From: Candidatus Micrarchaeaceae archaeon
GTDB taxonomy: Archaea > Micrarchaeota > Micrarchaeia > Micrarchaeales > Micrarchaeaceae
Direction of reading: 5' to 3'
NCBI GenBank assembly: GCA_027310825.1
Contig: DAIDAC010000006.1
Location: 36,172-100,171, forward strand
DNA: 64,000 nt
In this document: positions 40,279 to 49,095 of the stretch, one piece after another
How the letters are laid out: every line of letters starts with the position of its first letter
Position numbering within the stretch: position 1 is the first letter of the stretch
Translations under genes and position numbers: made by a program
The notes under the pieces: generated by a model
Told to the model about the DNA's origin: nothing
Seen by the model: only the letters and a program-made list of their open reading frames with translations
The model's database searches: none

Positions 40279-41268
40279 GTGCTAAATTTGGCTCCTACTA
40301 GAGAAAATGCAAACTCGACGCAGAGACTGAGACGCGCGGAAAAAAAGCTGCGAATCCTTCAATACGAAGTCATAATTCTTGTCGTTGCGGTGGTGGTGCT
40401 TGCAGCGAATGTGCTATATCCTACAATACAAACAGCGCTGAAAGGCAACAGCCAGCCGCTCGGCCACACAACTGCAGGAATAGACGCGCTGCTCTCGAGC
40501 GCTCAGCTCGCAGTCATCAACAACGCATCGAACAACAACTTCGAGATTGCCGGTGAGAGGCTTCTCAACAGGACGATCAACAACCAGGTCGTGGTCGGCA
40601 ACACCCCACAAGCCAAAGCACTGCTGTTCAACGGAAAGCCGAGCGTAGTCTACATAGGCGCCATATCCTGCATATTCTGCGGTGAGAACAGATGGGCCAT
40701 GGCGCTCGCGCTCTCGAGATTCGGAAACTTCTCACGATTATATATTGGATACAGCTCTCTCGGCGACGGAGACGTGCCGACACTGTACTGGAACTACAAC
40801 AACTACACAGGCGATGCAGTCACATACGGAAACTACTACAACAGCAAGTACATCAACTTCATCTCAGCAGAATACGACTCAAACATATCGCAGGGATTCC
40901 AGATTCAGCCGATATCATACTTCATTTCAAAAGCCCCGAACCAAACATACGTTACAGCGCTCAAGTTCATGAACAGCACAAACGATTTCCAAGGAACACC
41001 GTTCACGTTCTGGGGCACATCGATTGTGGGTGGAGCAGACGCAGTAGTGTTCGGAAACACAACTCCATCATCTTCGTCTTTGCCATTGACCAACATGACG
41101 CACCAGCAGGTTCTCGATCAACTCCAGAACTTCAACGACCAGTTTGCGTGGAGCGAATACGCAGCAGCTGACGTCTACATAGCGCAAACCTGCCCATCAA
41201 TAAAGAATTCTGCTCCAATTTGCCAGCTTCCAGCGATACAGAAGCTTGAGCTCATAATGGGACTATAA
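40279..41268 (+). CDS. DUF929-like membrane-anchored thioredoxin-fold protein
   Basis: The 329-residue protein has an N-terminal membrane helix (about residues 27-47) and an extracellular domain matching the archaeal DUF929 pattern. It contains KPSVVYIGAISCIFCGENRW, where the CxxC lies in thioredoxin-like context, and a C-terminal pair of Cys (QTCPSIKNSAPIC). A role in extracytoplasmic disulfide chemistry is inferred. GTG 40279 or TTG 40288 may be the start; GGTG lies suitably before the TTG. A SpeD-like gene follows after 13 bases. Confidence 0.82.
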   Translation: MLNLAPTRENANSTQRLRRAEKKLRILQYEVIILVVAVVVLAANVLYPTIQTALKGNSQPLGHTTAGIDALLSSAQLAVINNASNNNFEIAGERLLNRTINNQVVVGNTPQAKALLFNGKPSVVYIGAISCIFCGENRWAMALALSRFGNFSRLYIGYSSLGDGDVPTLYWNYNNYTGDAVTYGNYYNSKYINFISAEYDSNISQGFQIQPISYFISKAPNQTYVTALKFMNSTNDFQGTPFTFWGTSIVGGADAVVFGNTTPSSSSLPLTNMTHQQVLDQLQNFNDQFAWSEYAAADVYIAQTCPSIKNSAPICQLPAIQKLELIMGL

Positions 41269-41281
41269 CTGACGTGACCTG

Positions 41282-41638
41282 ATGAAGAACTTAGAGCCAC
41301 GGATATATCGGCAAAGACTAATCATAGAAGGGAAATACGGCATAACGATTTCAGAAATTGTTGTTAAAACATATCTAACTACGCTTGCGAAGTCAATTGG
41401 AATGACCTTATTGACAAAACCCCTGATTTTCTCGCCAAATAAAAGAAAACATCCTATCCGTCACGGCATTGCAGGTTTTGTTGCATGGGTAGAATCCGGC
41501 TGTTCTGTTTATACCTGGGACTACTTCAAGTTCTTCACTGTCGAGATATACACCTGTAAAAAGTTTTCTGCTAAAAAGGCAGTAGCTTTCACCAAAAAGT
41601 TCTTCAAAACCAAACAAATAGTCTACAGGGACATGTGA
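41282..41638 (+). CDS. S-adenosylmethionine decarboxylase (SpeD) family protein with variant active site
   Basis: SpeD enzymes cleave themselves at a Ser to make a pyruvoyl cofactor and normally decarboxylate S-adenosylmethionine for polyamine synthesis. The 118-residue protein has EGKYGITI, the cleavage site E71-S72 and the SVYTWD...VEIYTC block with Cys92. The residue after the cleavage Ser is Gly rather than His, and the catalytic His before TW is Tyr77. Family members with altered active sites have been reported to act on ornithine or arginine instead, so the substrate is open. The gene is visibly A+T-rich. Confidence 0.8.
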   Translation: MKNLEPRIYRQRLIIEGKYGITISEIVVKTYLTTLAKSIGMTLLTKPLIFSPNKRKHPIRHGIAGFVAWVESGCSVYTWDYFKFFTVEIYTCKKFSAKKAVAFTKKFFKTKQIVYRDM

Positions 41639-41692
41639 CTGACGACAACAGTACTTATAAATATCTCAAAAGAGCACAAAATAGCGAGATTA

Positions 41693-42190
41693 ATGACGGG
41701 AATTGCAGGACAGTTGTATAATTCATTGCGCAGTGTCTACTCTGTAAAATACATAGCGCTGAACATAGCGATCGCCGCCATCTACTACATCATTTTCCAG
41801 TATCTAGTGCAGGTGCAGAGCGGAATATTTCCTGTTCTAAACGTTCCGTCCTTCATGCTATATCTTTTGGTAATAACCGCATCGATGCTGCTCACCGTTT
41901 CGATAAGAAATCTTGCTGCACATCTCAGTACGGCGCGGCTGAACACAAGCGCAGGAGTTCTTAGCGGCGTCACAACTGTAGCATGCTCCATGGTTGCCGG
42001 CTGCGGGTGCCAAGCGCCTTTCCTTTTCAGCCTCACCACACTTGGATTAAGCTCGGCTTCGATAGTAGCGCTGATAGACACGCTCTCGGCCAATGCAACG
42101 CTTATAATCGCAGTTCTAATCGCGATAAACATCGTTTCCCTCGTTTATTATCTGAACAAGCTTCAGTCTCCGCGCAAAAAGAGGGCTTAG
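41693..42190 (+). CDS. Small polytopic membrane protein with a GCGC cysteine motif
   Basis: The 165-residue protein has about five membrane helices. Between helices three and four it carries CSMVAGCGCQAPFLFSLTTLGL, with three Cys in or near the membrane. It follows the DUF929-like thiol protein and the SpeD-like gene on the same strand. A partner role in redox transfer across the membrane is only an inference from the cysteines and context. The C-terminus is basic (SPRKKRA), presumably cytoplasmic. Confidence 0.65.
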   Translation: MTGIAGQLYNSLRSVYSVKYIALNIAIAAIYYIIFQYLVQVQSGIFPVLNVPSFMLYLLVITASMLLTVSIRNLAAHLSTARLNTSAGVLSGVTTVACSMVAGCGCQAPFLFSLTTLGLSSASIVALIDTLSANATLIIAVLIAINIVSLVYYLNKLQSPRKKRA

Positions 42191-42285
42191 CAATCTGCCA
42201 AACACACTGAAAGCTATAAAGCCTTTATCATTGCATAGTATTTTTATCTCACGCGAATTCCTACTCGCGATCGATGGGTTAAAAT

Positions 42286-43341
42286 ATGGCGGCCAAGAGC
42301 AAGGGTGGCAAGAAGAGAATACACAATTCGCAGAAGAGAAGCCCATCGAAAAAGAAGAATGCCGACTATTCTAACAGGAGCGCCGAAGATCTCACTTACG
42401 AAGAAGCCGTACTCCAAAATATAATGAAGAGCAGCAACGGCAAAGAAGCAAACGTCCCTGAAGAGGCGATGCTTCTAAGCTCAACGATTTCGTCGCTTGG
42501 CAACGAAGTCAACGACATGCACTACAAAGCAGGAATGTCAATCGGAAAGTCGATTTACAAGATCAGCCCGAGCGACAGCGAAGACACGGTGTCAGACCTC
42601 GTCGGCTTTTTCCAGAGCGCTGGTTACAAAAATGTAACCTATTCATCGTTCCCAGACAAAACCGAAATCACGCTTCACGAAAAAAAGGGTGCCGGCATAG
42701 GCGCCAATCTTCACACCTTCGAAGCAGGAATAATATCAGGATATCTCAGCTCGGCGCAGAGGCGATACGTGCCTGTCGAGGAGACAAGCTGCGTCCACAA
42801 CGAAGGCGCAAAGTGCAGGTTCACTACTGTAGATGCGCCTGGAAAGCCGAGAGTCCACAAAGACGAGAAGGTCGCCCTATCCAAGCTCGCCCACCACATA
42901 GCAGACAAGGCGAGAGGCCCGAACTACTACGGCCTTGACAGGAAATCAGCGGTGAAAATTTCAAACAGCTACTACTCATTGGCGTCGCAGATGCTCAATG
43001 ACAAGAGCTACGCCGATTCAATGAAGAGCATAGTCGCATATTTGGGTACATCTGTCGGAGCAAAGTTGTTCGCGAGCTACAGCAAGGAGCGTCATGCAAG
43101 CCACCTCATGGAGCTCGCGCATACGATAAAGCTCCTCAATCTTGGAAACCCGATCGTGGAAAGCCTCCGGCCTTTCAGGATGAGCGTGTCTTTCGATGCG
43201 CTCAGCTCAAGGAGGGAGTTCGTCGACCTGTCTCTCTCTTACATAAACGGGCTCCTCAGCTCTGGATTCGGGAACGCGATATCGGCGACACAACGCAGCG
43301 AAGACGGTTCCTACGTTGTCGACATAACGGAAAGGTCGTAG
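42286..43341 (+). CDS. V4R-domain protein
   Basis: The V4R domain is a small-molecule-binding module found in regulators and in TRAPP-like proteins. The 351-residue protein has a basic disordered N-terminus of about 40 residues, then a V4R domain whose signature is TFEAGIISGYLSSAQRRYVPVEE followed by SCVHNEGAKCRFTT with the two Cys. The C-terminal 150 residues are helical and of unknown function. It is probably cytoplasmic. A TATA-like element near 42239 precedes it. secY lies downstream. Confidence 0.8.
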   Translation: MAAKSKGGKKRIHNSQKRSPSKKKNADYSNRSAEDLTYEEAVLQNIMKSSNGKEANVPEEAMLLSSTISSLGNEVNDMHYKAGMSIGKSIYKISPSDSEDTVSDLVGFFQSAGYKNVTYSSFPDKTEITLHEKKGAGIGANLHTFEAGIISGYLSSAQRRYVPVEETSCVHNEGAKCRFTTVDAPGKPRVHKDEKVALSKLAHHIADKARGPNYYGLDRKSAVKISNSYYSLASQMLNDKSYADSMKSIVAYLGTSVGAKLFASYSKERHASHLMELAHTIKLLNLGNPIVESLRPFRMSVSFDALSSRREFVDLSLSYINGLLSSGFGNAISATQRSEDGSYVVDITERS

Positions 43342-43409
43342 AATAGCTACCTTATTAAAGCTTCCAGACTAATAAATTGGTAAACTTAACGACTACATTC
43401 ATCAGTGTT

Positions 43410-44870
43410 TTCATGAATCTTGCTTTTGTGGACAAGCTATCCGTCCTTGTGCCAACAATAAAGGGGCCGTCAGCGCCGCTCTCGCTCAGAGAGAAGATGC
43501 TGTGGACTGCAGGCATTCTCGTCGTCTACTTCACGCTTTACAACACCACTGCAATAGGAGTCAGCGCACAGGCGCTCTCACAGCCATACATACAGCTCAT
43601 CAGCATAGTGTTCGCCGCAAAGGTGGGAAGCCTTATTACGGTAGGTATAAGCCCGATTGTCTTGTCGAGCATAATCCTTCAGCTGCTAACCGGCTCAGGA
43701 GTGCTAAAGATAGACCCTAACGACCCAGTGCAGAAGTCCCGCCAGCAGGTGATCCAGAAGATAGCTGCCATAGGCATAGCGATTGTAGAATCTGTAATAT
43801 ACGTAAGCACCGGCTTCGTCCCGATATCCAGCGCATCGCTCTTCCCGTTCGTGGTGCTGCAGCTCGCAATCGGCGCAATAACGATAATATTCCTCGATGA
43901 AATAATGACGAAGTACGGAATAATGTCCGGAATAAACATATTCATAGCAAGCGGAGTCTCATACTCGATAGTCGCGAGCACTTTCAAGATCCTTGTGCCT
44001 GGAGCGATCGCAGCAGTGCAGGCAGGAGGGGCAGCAGCGCTCTCAAACGCGCTGCTTGTTTTCGGCCCGCTTTTCTTCGCGATCATAATATTCCTCGTCA
44101 GCATATATGCATATGAAATGAAAGTAGAACTTCCTCTCGCGTTCGAGCAGCTTCGCGGAATAGGCGGACGGCTGCCGATACCGCTTCTTTACGTCAGCGT
44201 TCTACCAGTCATTCTCGCATCTTCGTTGGAGCTCAGCTTCACTGTTTGGTTTAGATTTTTAGCAGGAGTCGGAGGGCAGTTTGCCAATATAGCCAAATTC
44301 ATAGCCCTTTACCAGAACACGGGAGCTGGCAACACGCCTGCGCTAACCGGAGGCCTTATTTATCTCATTTCGCCGCAATTCCCAAGCCCGTATCCTGCGC
44401 CTTACGGAATCGGAGGCTACGGCGCTTACTTCAATTATCTTTTGACCGGCACATCGCAGCTTTATCTCCCTACCGGTGGAATCGTTCTGATTCCGGAGTG
44501 GATACACGTCATAATTTATGCAGCCGTGCTGATCATCCTCTGCATAATATTCGGAAAGTTCTGGATCGAGATGACAGGACAAAGCCCGAAGAATATGGCA
44601 GAGCAGATCGGCGACATGGGCTGGCAGATACCGGGATTTAGACGAGACCCAAGAATAATCGAGAACGTCCTCAACAAATACATCCCCACGATTACTGTAA
44701 TGGGGAGCGCGTTCGTCGGGCTTCTCGCAGCTGTCGCCACATTAACCGGAGCCATCGGCTCAGGAATGGGAATACTTCTTACTGTAGGAATAATCTACAT
44801 GCTCTACCAACAATTGCAGAACGAGCGTCTCTTCGAAACGTACCCGATACTCGAGAAGATTGTGAAGTAG
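43410..44870 (+). CDS. secY: Preprotein translocase subunit SecY
   Basis: SecY forms the protein-conducting channel. The product of about 486 residues has ten membrane helices and typical segments: FVDKLSVLVPTIKGP near the N-terminus, VGISPIVLSSIILQLLTGSG (plug region), KVELPLAFEQLRGIGGRLPIPLLYVSVLPVI seen in parts, and a C-terminal GTGIGSGMGILLTVGIIYMLYQQ-like end. ATG 43410 starts the normal amphipathic N-terminus; the TTG at 43377 is possible. It stands outside the usual ribosomal protein cluster. Confidence 0.94.
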   Translation, partial: FMNLAFVDKLSVLVPTIKGPSAPLSLREKMLWTAGILVVYFTLYNTTAIGVSAQALSQPYIQLISIVFAAKVGSLITVGISPIVLSSIILQLLTGSGVLKIDPNDPVQKSRQQVIQKIAAIGIAIVESVIYVSTGFVPISSASLFPFVVLQLAIGAITIIFLDEIMTKYGIMSGINIFIASGVSYSIVASTFKILVPGAIAAVQAGGAAALSNALLVFGPLFFAIIIFLVSIYAYEMKVELPLAFEQLRGIGGRLPIPLLYVSVLPVILASSLELSFTVWFRFLAGVGGQFANIAKFIALYQNTGAGNTPALTGGLIYLISPQFPSPYPAPYGIGGYGAYFNYLLTGTSQLYLPTGGIVLIPEWIHVIIYAAVLIILCIIFGKFWIEMTGQSPKNMAEQIGDMGWQIPGFRRDPRIIENVLNKYIPTITVMGSAFVGLLAAVATLTGAIGSGMGILLTVGIIYMLYQQLQNERLFETYPILEKIVK

Positions 44871-44874
44871 CGTT

Positions 44875-45582
44875 TCAAGCCGGCATGCTTCCAGTTTCGC
44901 TCTTCCCCCTAAGCGTTTCTTGAGGAGCACTTATTTCTGTTCCGTCCTTTACTACGCCCTTTAGGAAATACTCTTTTCCTTCCAATATCTGCACCATCTT
45001 ATGCACAAAGCGGAGCATAACGAAACCGCGCGACTGGGCTTCCACCTGTTCTGCAAACTTTGTAAACTGCGCAGTAGAAATCGGCATCCCCTCGGGAGAG
45101 TCCATTATTATCCCTTCTTGCAGTGACTTGAGCACATAGATGAATAAGCCCACGCCAGTCGCAAATTCCAGACGTTCATTCTTTAATGACACTTCGTGTG
45201 TTACAACACAGTTCTCTGTTATCTCGTTCGCTTTCTCTAACGAAATCCCTACCTTCGCCCCTCTTTCAACCACAAAGCTGCCATCTTTAAGCGCTTTTGC
45301 TCCATTCACCCACACGTTTACGCTAGGCTTGAAAGAATCTTCATACGCTGCAGATACTATCACGATCTTGCCGACGCTTGTTTCCTCCCCTCTAGAAATC
45401 TCAAAACCGATCTTGTCTTCGTGTACAAACTGCAACTGCATAACACTCAACAACGCCGGTGAATTCTCCGCGTAAGTGCCTGTAATCCGAAAGTTCTTTG
45501 TCGCAAGCAAATTGCTGGTATACGCCCGTGCATCCATTTCTGTGCAGTCTACTTTCAAAGTCACATTACCACCCAATCCCAT
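44875..45582 (-). CDS. Protein of unknown function
   Basis: The 235-residue soluble protein starts with strand-rich sequence (GNVTLKVDCTEMDARAYTSNLLATKN), continues with alternating strands and a helical stretch near residues 145-185 (FATGVGLFIYVLKSLQEG; TAQFTKFAEQVEAQSRG), and ends in a polar tail. No signal, metal motif or known signature is apparent. It is convergent with secY, 4 bases away. Confidence 0.6.
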   Translation of the reverse strand: MGLGGNVTLKVDCTEMDARAYTSNLLATKNFRITGTYAENSPALLSVMQLQFVHEDKIGFEISRGEETSVGKIVIVSAAYEDSFKPSVNVWVNGAKALKDGSFVVERGAKVGISLEKANEITENCVVTHEVSLKNERLEFATGVGLFIYVLKSLQEGIIMDSPEGMPISTAQFTKFAEQVEAQSRGFVMLRFVHKMVQILEGKEYFLKGVVKDGTEISAPQETLRGKSETGSMPA

Positions 45583-45701
45583 TTATTGCGCCTACTATTT
45601 ATTGCTTAGCTTAGGGCTTATCAGCAAGCAGAATCGTAAATTTTCCTTTTTCGGCGTCATCTTTCTTCCTCAGAAAACGATGCGAGAAGAAACGCTGCAT
45701 G

Positions 45702-45980
45702 CTATTGGTCTTTGAGGAAGTAACGCAAAGCTCCTATGATTATTGCAATGATGGCGAAGAGCATGACAAGCCATATCACTCTGTTCAGATCTACGACAAT
45801 CCCTACCAGCTGCAGTGGTATCGGAAAACTAATTTGATGCGGGGTTAGGTAGTATGCCGCGTCTGTTGCAACTGCAGCATCAACTACAATCCCGAGCACT
45901 ATCAAGACAATCAGGGTGGCGAAAACCAGCTCGTGCCAATTTCCTCCGTGTTTTACTGGTGACATTTGTTTCCTTTCCAT
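45702..45980 (-). CDS. Small two-helix membrane protein
   Basis: The 92-residue protein has two hydrophobic helices (LVFATLIVLIVLGIVVDAAV and IWLVMLFAIIAIIIGALRYF) separated by a loop containing YYLTPHQISFPIPLQ. It follows the 513-residue membrane protein on the same strand by 10 bases, so the two are likely one operon and perhaps one complex. No family is recognised. Confidence 0.6.
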   Translation of the reverse strand: MERKQMSPVKHGGNWHELVFATLIVLIVLGIVVDAAVATDAAYYLTPHQISFPIPLQLVGIVVDLNRVIWLVMLFAIIAIIIGALRYFLKDQ

Positions 45981-45990
45981 GCTTTCGCCA

Positions 45991-47532
45991 TTACTTCATT
46001 ATTTGATATATTGAGATTGCAGCATTAGAATAAACGTACGACAACGAAACACTATCGCACTGCACGCTCATATTTCTGTTTAACAACTGATAATTGCTAT
46101 TTTCTGATGCATTGGCCATCGGCCAAGCCCTGTCCTGTAACAAGTAGTTAGCATTTACGCCTTCAAGATACGTCATATTGCACGCACTGTCATTAAGGAA
46201 TTGTGCAAATGGCATGTTCTTAGATGGAATGTCTGCCCACGCGGGAAGATATGTGGCTCTGTTGCCGTAATACTGGACATCTACGCCATCTTGCGATGGC
46301 GCCAATATAACCGAATTGGCAGCCGTGTTATTTGCTATCCACGACATAGCTTGCAATTCTGTAGTGTACTCGAACCCCTGGTGGAACGATAGCGTTATTT
46401 GGGCCATGGAAATTACAAACAACGGAAGCACGGTCCAGAAAAGCCACGCCGTTTTTACTGGCCTTTTTTTGTTCATAACTGCAACAGAAGAACCGGCTAG
46501 GATGGCCACCGGGAAAACAATAAGCGAACTGAATAAAGCTCCAAAAGCGAGCTCGCCAAGAACACCAATGGCAAGAAATCCCGCAAAAATATAATAAAAA
46601 GAATTTCTAGGCAACCAAATTAACGTGATAACTGTCAAAGGGACTACAAAGAGGAACTCTATAAACAAAATCTCATAATACGCCGCAACAAAATCAAACT
46701 GGAGTACGTTCTGGCTGCTATAAGTAAAGAACGGGAAGATTCCGTAATAACCGAATACACCGTTTGTAAGAAGTTCCGGAACGGACGACGCAACAGAAGT
46801 CAAAGTCAGGTTTTCCGCAAGGCCAAAAGAGTAGAATGCAAGAAGCAACGAAACGGCTACTATTACACCGATGGCAAAAAGTGCAACCCTTTGCTTTATG
46901 GTCCCATTAGATGCCATCAGAATAAAAGCCGCAATCGCATAGATGATCAATGAAACTACTCCGCCGTTCCAGCTAAAGTATGCAATCACAATCAATACTA
47001 GCGACGACAAAAGAAGCGTTAAATCTGATTCCTTAAATGCTCTAACCAGGAAATACAACGATGCCATTATGAGCATTGGGACAAAGAAGCTTCCCTGCCA
47101 TGCGTTAAACGACTGAAAAAATATAGAAATCGGATACAAAGAGAATAGCAGCGCAGAAAAGAGTCCTGCCTGTTTGCTGTTTGTCATCTTATGGGCAAAA
47201 TAATAAACCAATAAAACGCTGATTGCTGTCAGTGCTATGTGTTCCAGATCCATTATTACGCCTACCGAAAGCAATCCGCCGGATAAGAAGTACGGAATTG
47301 TAGCAAAATCAATAAGCCCATTCTGTTCCCCGTATGCAATTCCAGAAAGATCTGTAAATGGGGCAAGGCCAAAATAATTGCCAACAGCAATCGCATGCCT
47401 GATCACTACCGAATAATAGAGCGTTTGGATATTCGGAAGGTAAACTATCACTGGCAGGAAGCGGAGGAAGAGCGCAATTAAAATAATCGCAAGCAATAAG
47501 ACGCGAGAATCGTTTAAAGTTACCATATCCAT
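45991..47532 (-). CDS. Large polytopic membrane protein, possibly a GT-C-type glycosyltransferase
   Basis: The 513-residue protein has about 11-12 membrane helices followed by a C-terminal extracytoplasmic domain of about 110 residues with N-x-S/T sites and paired Cys. An N-terminal loop between the first helices and the helical layout resemble GT-C glycosyltransferases such as STT3 or PMT relatives. However, no clear WWDYG or catalytic acidic motif can be pointed out, so the call is tentative. The gene is A+T-rich compared with its neighbours. Confidence 0.6.
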   Translation of the reverse strand: MDMVTLNDSRVLLLAIILIALFLRFLPVIVYLPNIQTLYYSVVIRHAIAVGNYFGLAPFTDLSGIAYGEQNGLIDFATIPYFLSGGLLSVGVIMDLEHIALTAISVLLVYYFAHKMTNSKQAGLFSALLFSLYPISIFFQSFNAWQGSFFVPMLIMASLYFLVRAFKESDLTLLLSSLVLIVIAYFSWNGGVVSLIIYAIAAFILMASNGTIKQRVALFAIGVIVAVSLLLAFYSFGLAENLTLTSVASSVPELLTNGVFGYYGIFPFFTYSSQNVLQFDFVAAYYEILFIEFLFVVPLTVITLIWLPRNSFYYIFAGFLAIGVLGELAFGALFSSLIVFPVAILAGSSVAVMNKKRPVKTAWLFWTVLPLFVISMAQITLSFHQGFEYTTELQAMSWIANNTAANSVILAPSQDGVDVQYYGNRATYLPAWADIPSKNMPFAQFLNDSACNMTYLEGVNANYLLQDRAWPMANASENSNYQLLNRNMSVQCDSVSLSYVYSNAAISIYQIMK

Positions 47533-47617
47533 GCATCTGCCGGAGAAGACAAAACATGCGTTAAGGCTTCTTACTACTTATCGAATCGAGGCTTTAAAAC
47601 GCTTGTCATGTAGGCGC

Positions 47618-47692
47618 TTACAGCTCCCCTACGCGTCGTTTCTGCGCTCGCTTGAGGCGCTTTCGCCTCTTCTTCTTCCATTTCCAGCGCAT
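47618..47692 (-). CDS. rpl41e: Large-subunit ribosomal protein eL41
   Basis: The 24-residue product MRWKWKKKRRKRLKRAQKRR followed by VGEL matches eL41, a single basic helix in the large subunit and one of the smallest proteins known. The Trp-x-Trp and the long Lys/Arg run are typical. A TATA box at 47742-47749 predicts transcription from about 47717, leaving a leader of about 25 bases. The surrounding 47533-47837 stretch holds nothing else recognised. Confidence 0.88.
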   Translation of the reverse strand: MRWKWKKKRRKRLKRAQKRRVGEL

Positions 47693-47741
47693 ACGCCCTT
47701 TCTTTTTCCATTTCCTAGGTATGCTTCCCAAAATAAGCACC

Positions 47742-47749
47742 AATATAAA
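47742..47749 (-). promoter_or_regulatory. TATA box of the eL41 gene
   Basis: TTTATATT on the minus strand lies about 50 bases before the eL41 ATG, consistent with a leader of about 25 bases. Confidence 0.5.
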
Positions 47750-47837
47750 AGCCCGTGAGGGCATAACTATTACATCAGTTAGTAATAAATAGCTAATGTT
47801 ATTGAAGGTAATAAGCTTAATTGGAATGTTGGTATAG

Positions 47838-48968
47838 ATGGTAGCATCAAAAGGGATAATCGCTTACGTTGTAATACTGGCAATAATCATAGTGCTCTGG
47901 TATGTGACCACCGGATTCAAGCTTCCGAGCATAGGCCACACAACCAGCACTACAACTACCACAACAAGCAACACCGGAAAGAACTCAACCACTTCTACGT
48001 CAACGATCATCTATTCTTCGAACTGCCTTGACTTCACGGTGTTGGGCAGCACCAACTCAAGCACAAGCGGGCAGTGTGCGTGGTCAGGAGGCCCTCTCGG
48101 CCTATGGGTTGCAAGCGGTCTTTCGCAGTGGCAGACTATAGTGATCAAGGGCATAAAGGATAATGTCACATACATCAATGAGACCACGAACTACCAGTGC
48201 CTCACATTCTACAAGAACTTCACGGCACCGGCGCAGCCGTACAATATAATAATGAAGACAGGGCCGCTCAACCCGAACGCGACTCAGGGCTGCAACGTAG
48301 CCTCGCTAAAGCTCAACCAAACATTGTCTGCGCCGAAGAACCAAGTTTACACTAACGTTTACAACGGAAACTTCAGCACAGGCACATACACTGGCTGGAA
48401 CACAACAGGCAAGGGCTGGGGCACGAAGCCGCTCAACCTTACGCAGGCTAACAATGGCTACAAAGCAGTGTCGTATTGCACTGACAACGGAACCCTATAT
48501 GCAAACGGAATATGCAGCAGCGGCACCAAAGTCAACACAACGTCGTCATGCTTCCTTGGCAATTCGTGGAAGGGATATTCCGGCAACTTCTTCGCCACAA
48601 CATATAACTGTGGCACAAGCGTTGCGCCAGGAAACCTTACCTCAAGCCCATTCATTGCAGGAAAGTCGTTCCTCAACTTCAAGATAATAAGCCAGGAGGA
48701 CAACCTTCTCTACGTGGAGGTGCTGTACAACAACACGCCTTACATAATAGCGCACTACAACACATACAACTTCAGCCAAGCAAACGTCTCTTCTACTTTC
48801 AGGAACGCAAGCATTCCGCTTGTCACAGTCATAAACAAGCAGATAACTGTCAGAGTGGTGGCAGACACGCTAAACCAGCAGGCTTTCATGGCTGCAGGCG
48901 ACTTCACATTGGCGAACAAGCCGCAGCAGACGCCAGGAATAACAACTAACCTGACGTTCTCTCATTAG
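47838..48968 (+). CDS. Membrane-anchored extracellular protein
   Basis: The 376-residue protein has an N-terminal membrane helix (about residues 7-24), a Thr/Ser stalk (about 34-56) and an extracellular domain with around eight Cys and many N-x-S/T sites. The C-terminal half has a carbohydrate-binding-module flavour (GNFSTGTYTGWNTTGKGWG; FAGKSFLNFKIISQEDNLLYVEVLYN-like), as seen in families that describe F5/8-type or CBM sandwiches. No family is assigned firmly. It precedes another anchored surface protein on the same strand. Confidence 0.65.
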   Translation: MVASKGIIAYVVILAIIIVLWYVTTGFKLPSIGHTTSTTTTTTSNTGKNSTTSTSTIIYSSNCLDFTVLGSTNSSTSGQCAWSGGPLGLWVASGLSQWQTIVIKGIKDNVTYINETTNYQCLTFYKNFTAPAQPYNIIMKTGPLNPNATQGCNVASLKLNQTLSAPKNQVYTNVYNGNFSTGTYTGWNTTGKGWGTKPLNLTQANNGYKAVSYCTDNGTLYANGICSSGTKVNTTSSCFLGNSWKGYSGNFFATTYNCGTSVAPGNLTSSPFIAGKSFLNFKIISQEDNLLYVEVLYNNTPYIIAHYNTYNFSQANVSSTFRNASIPLVTVINKQITVRVVADTLNQQAFMAAGDFTLANKPQQTPGITTNLTFSH

Positions 48969-49095
48969 CAAGACAGCAGCAACCATCAGAAACATAGCAG
49001 AAAGGTTAGCGGAAAGGCAACCGAAGCAGAACCGAAATATCCTTCGTTATTTAAATAGTTTGCCATTCTATTCTCTTTAGTTAAATGGTGCTATA

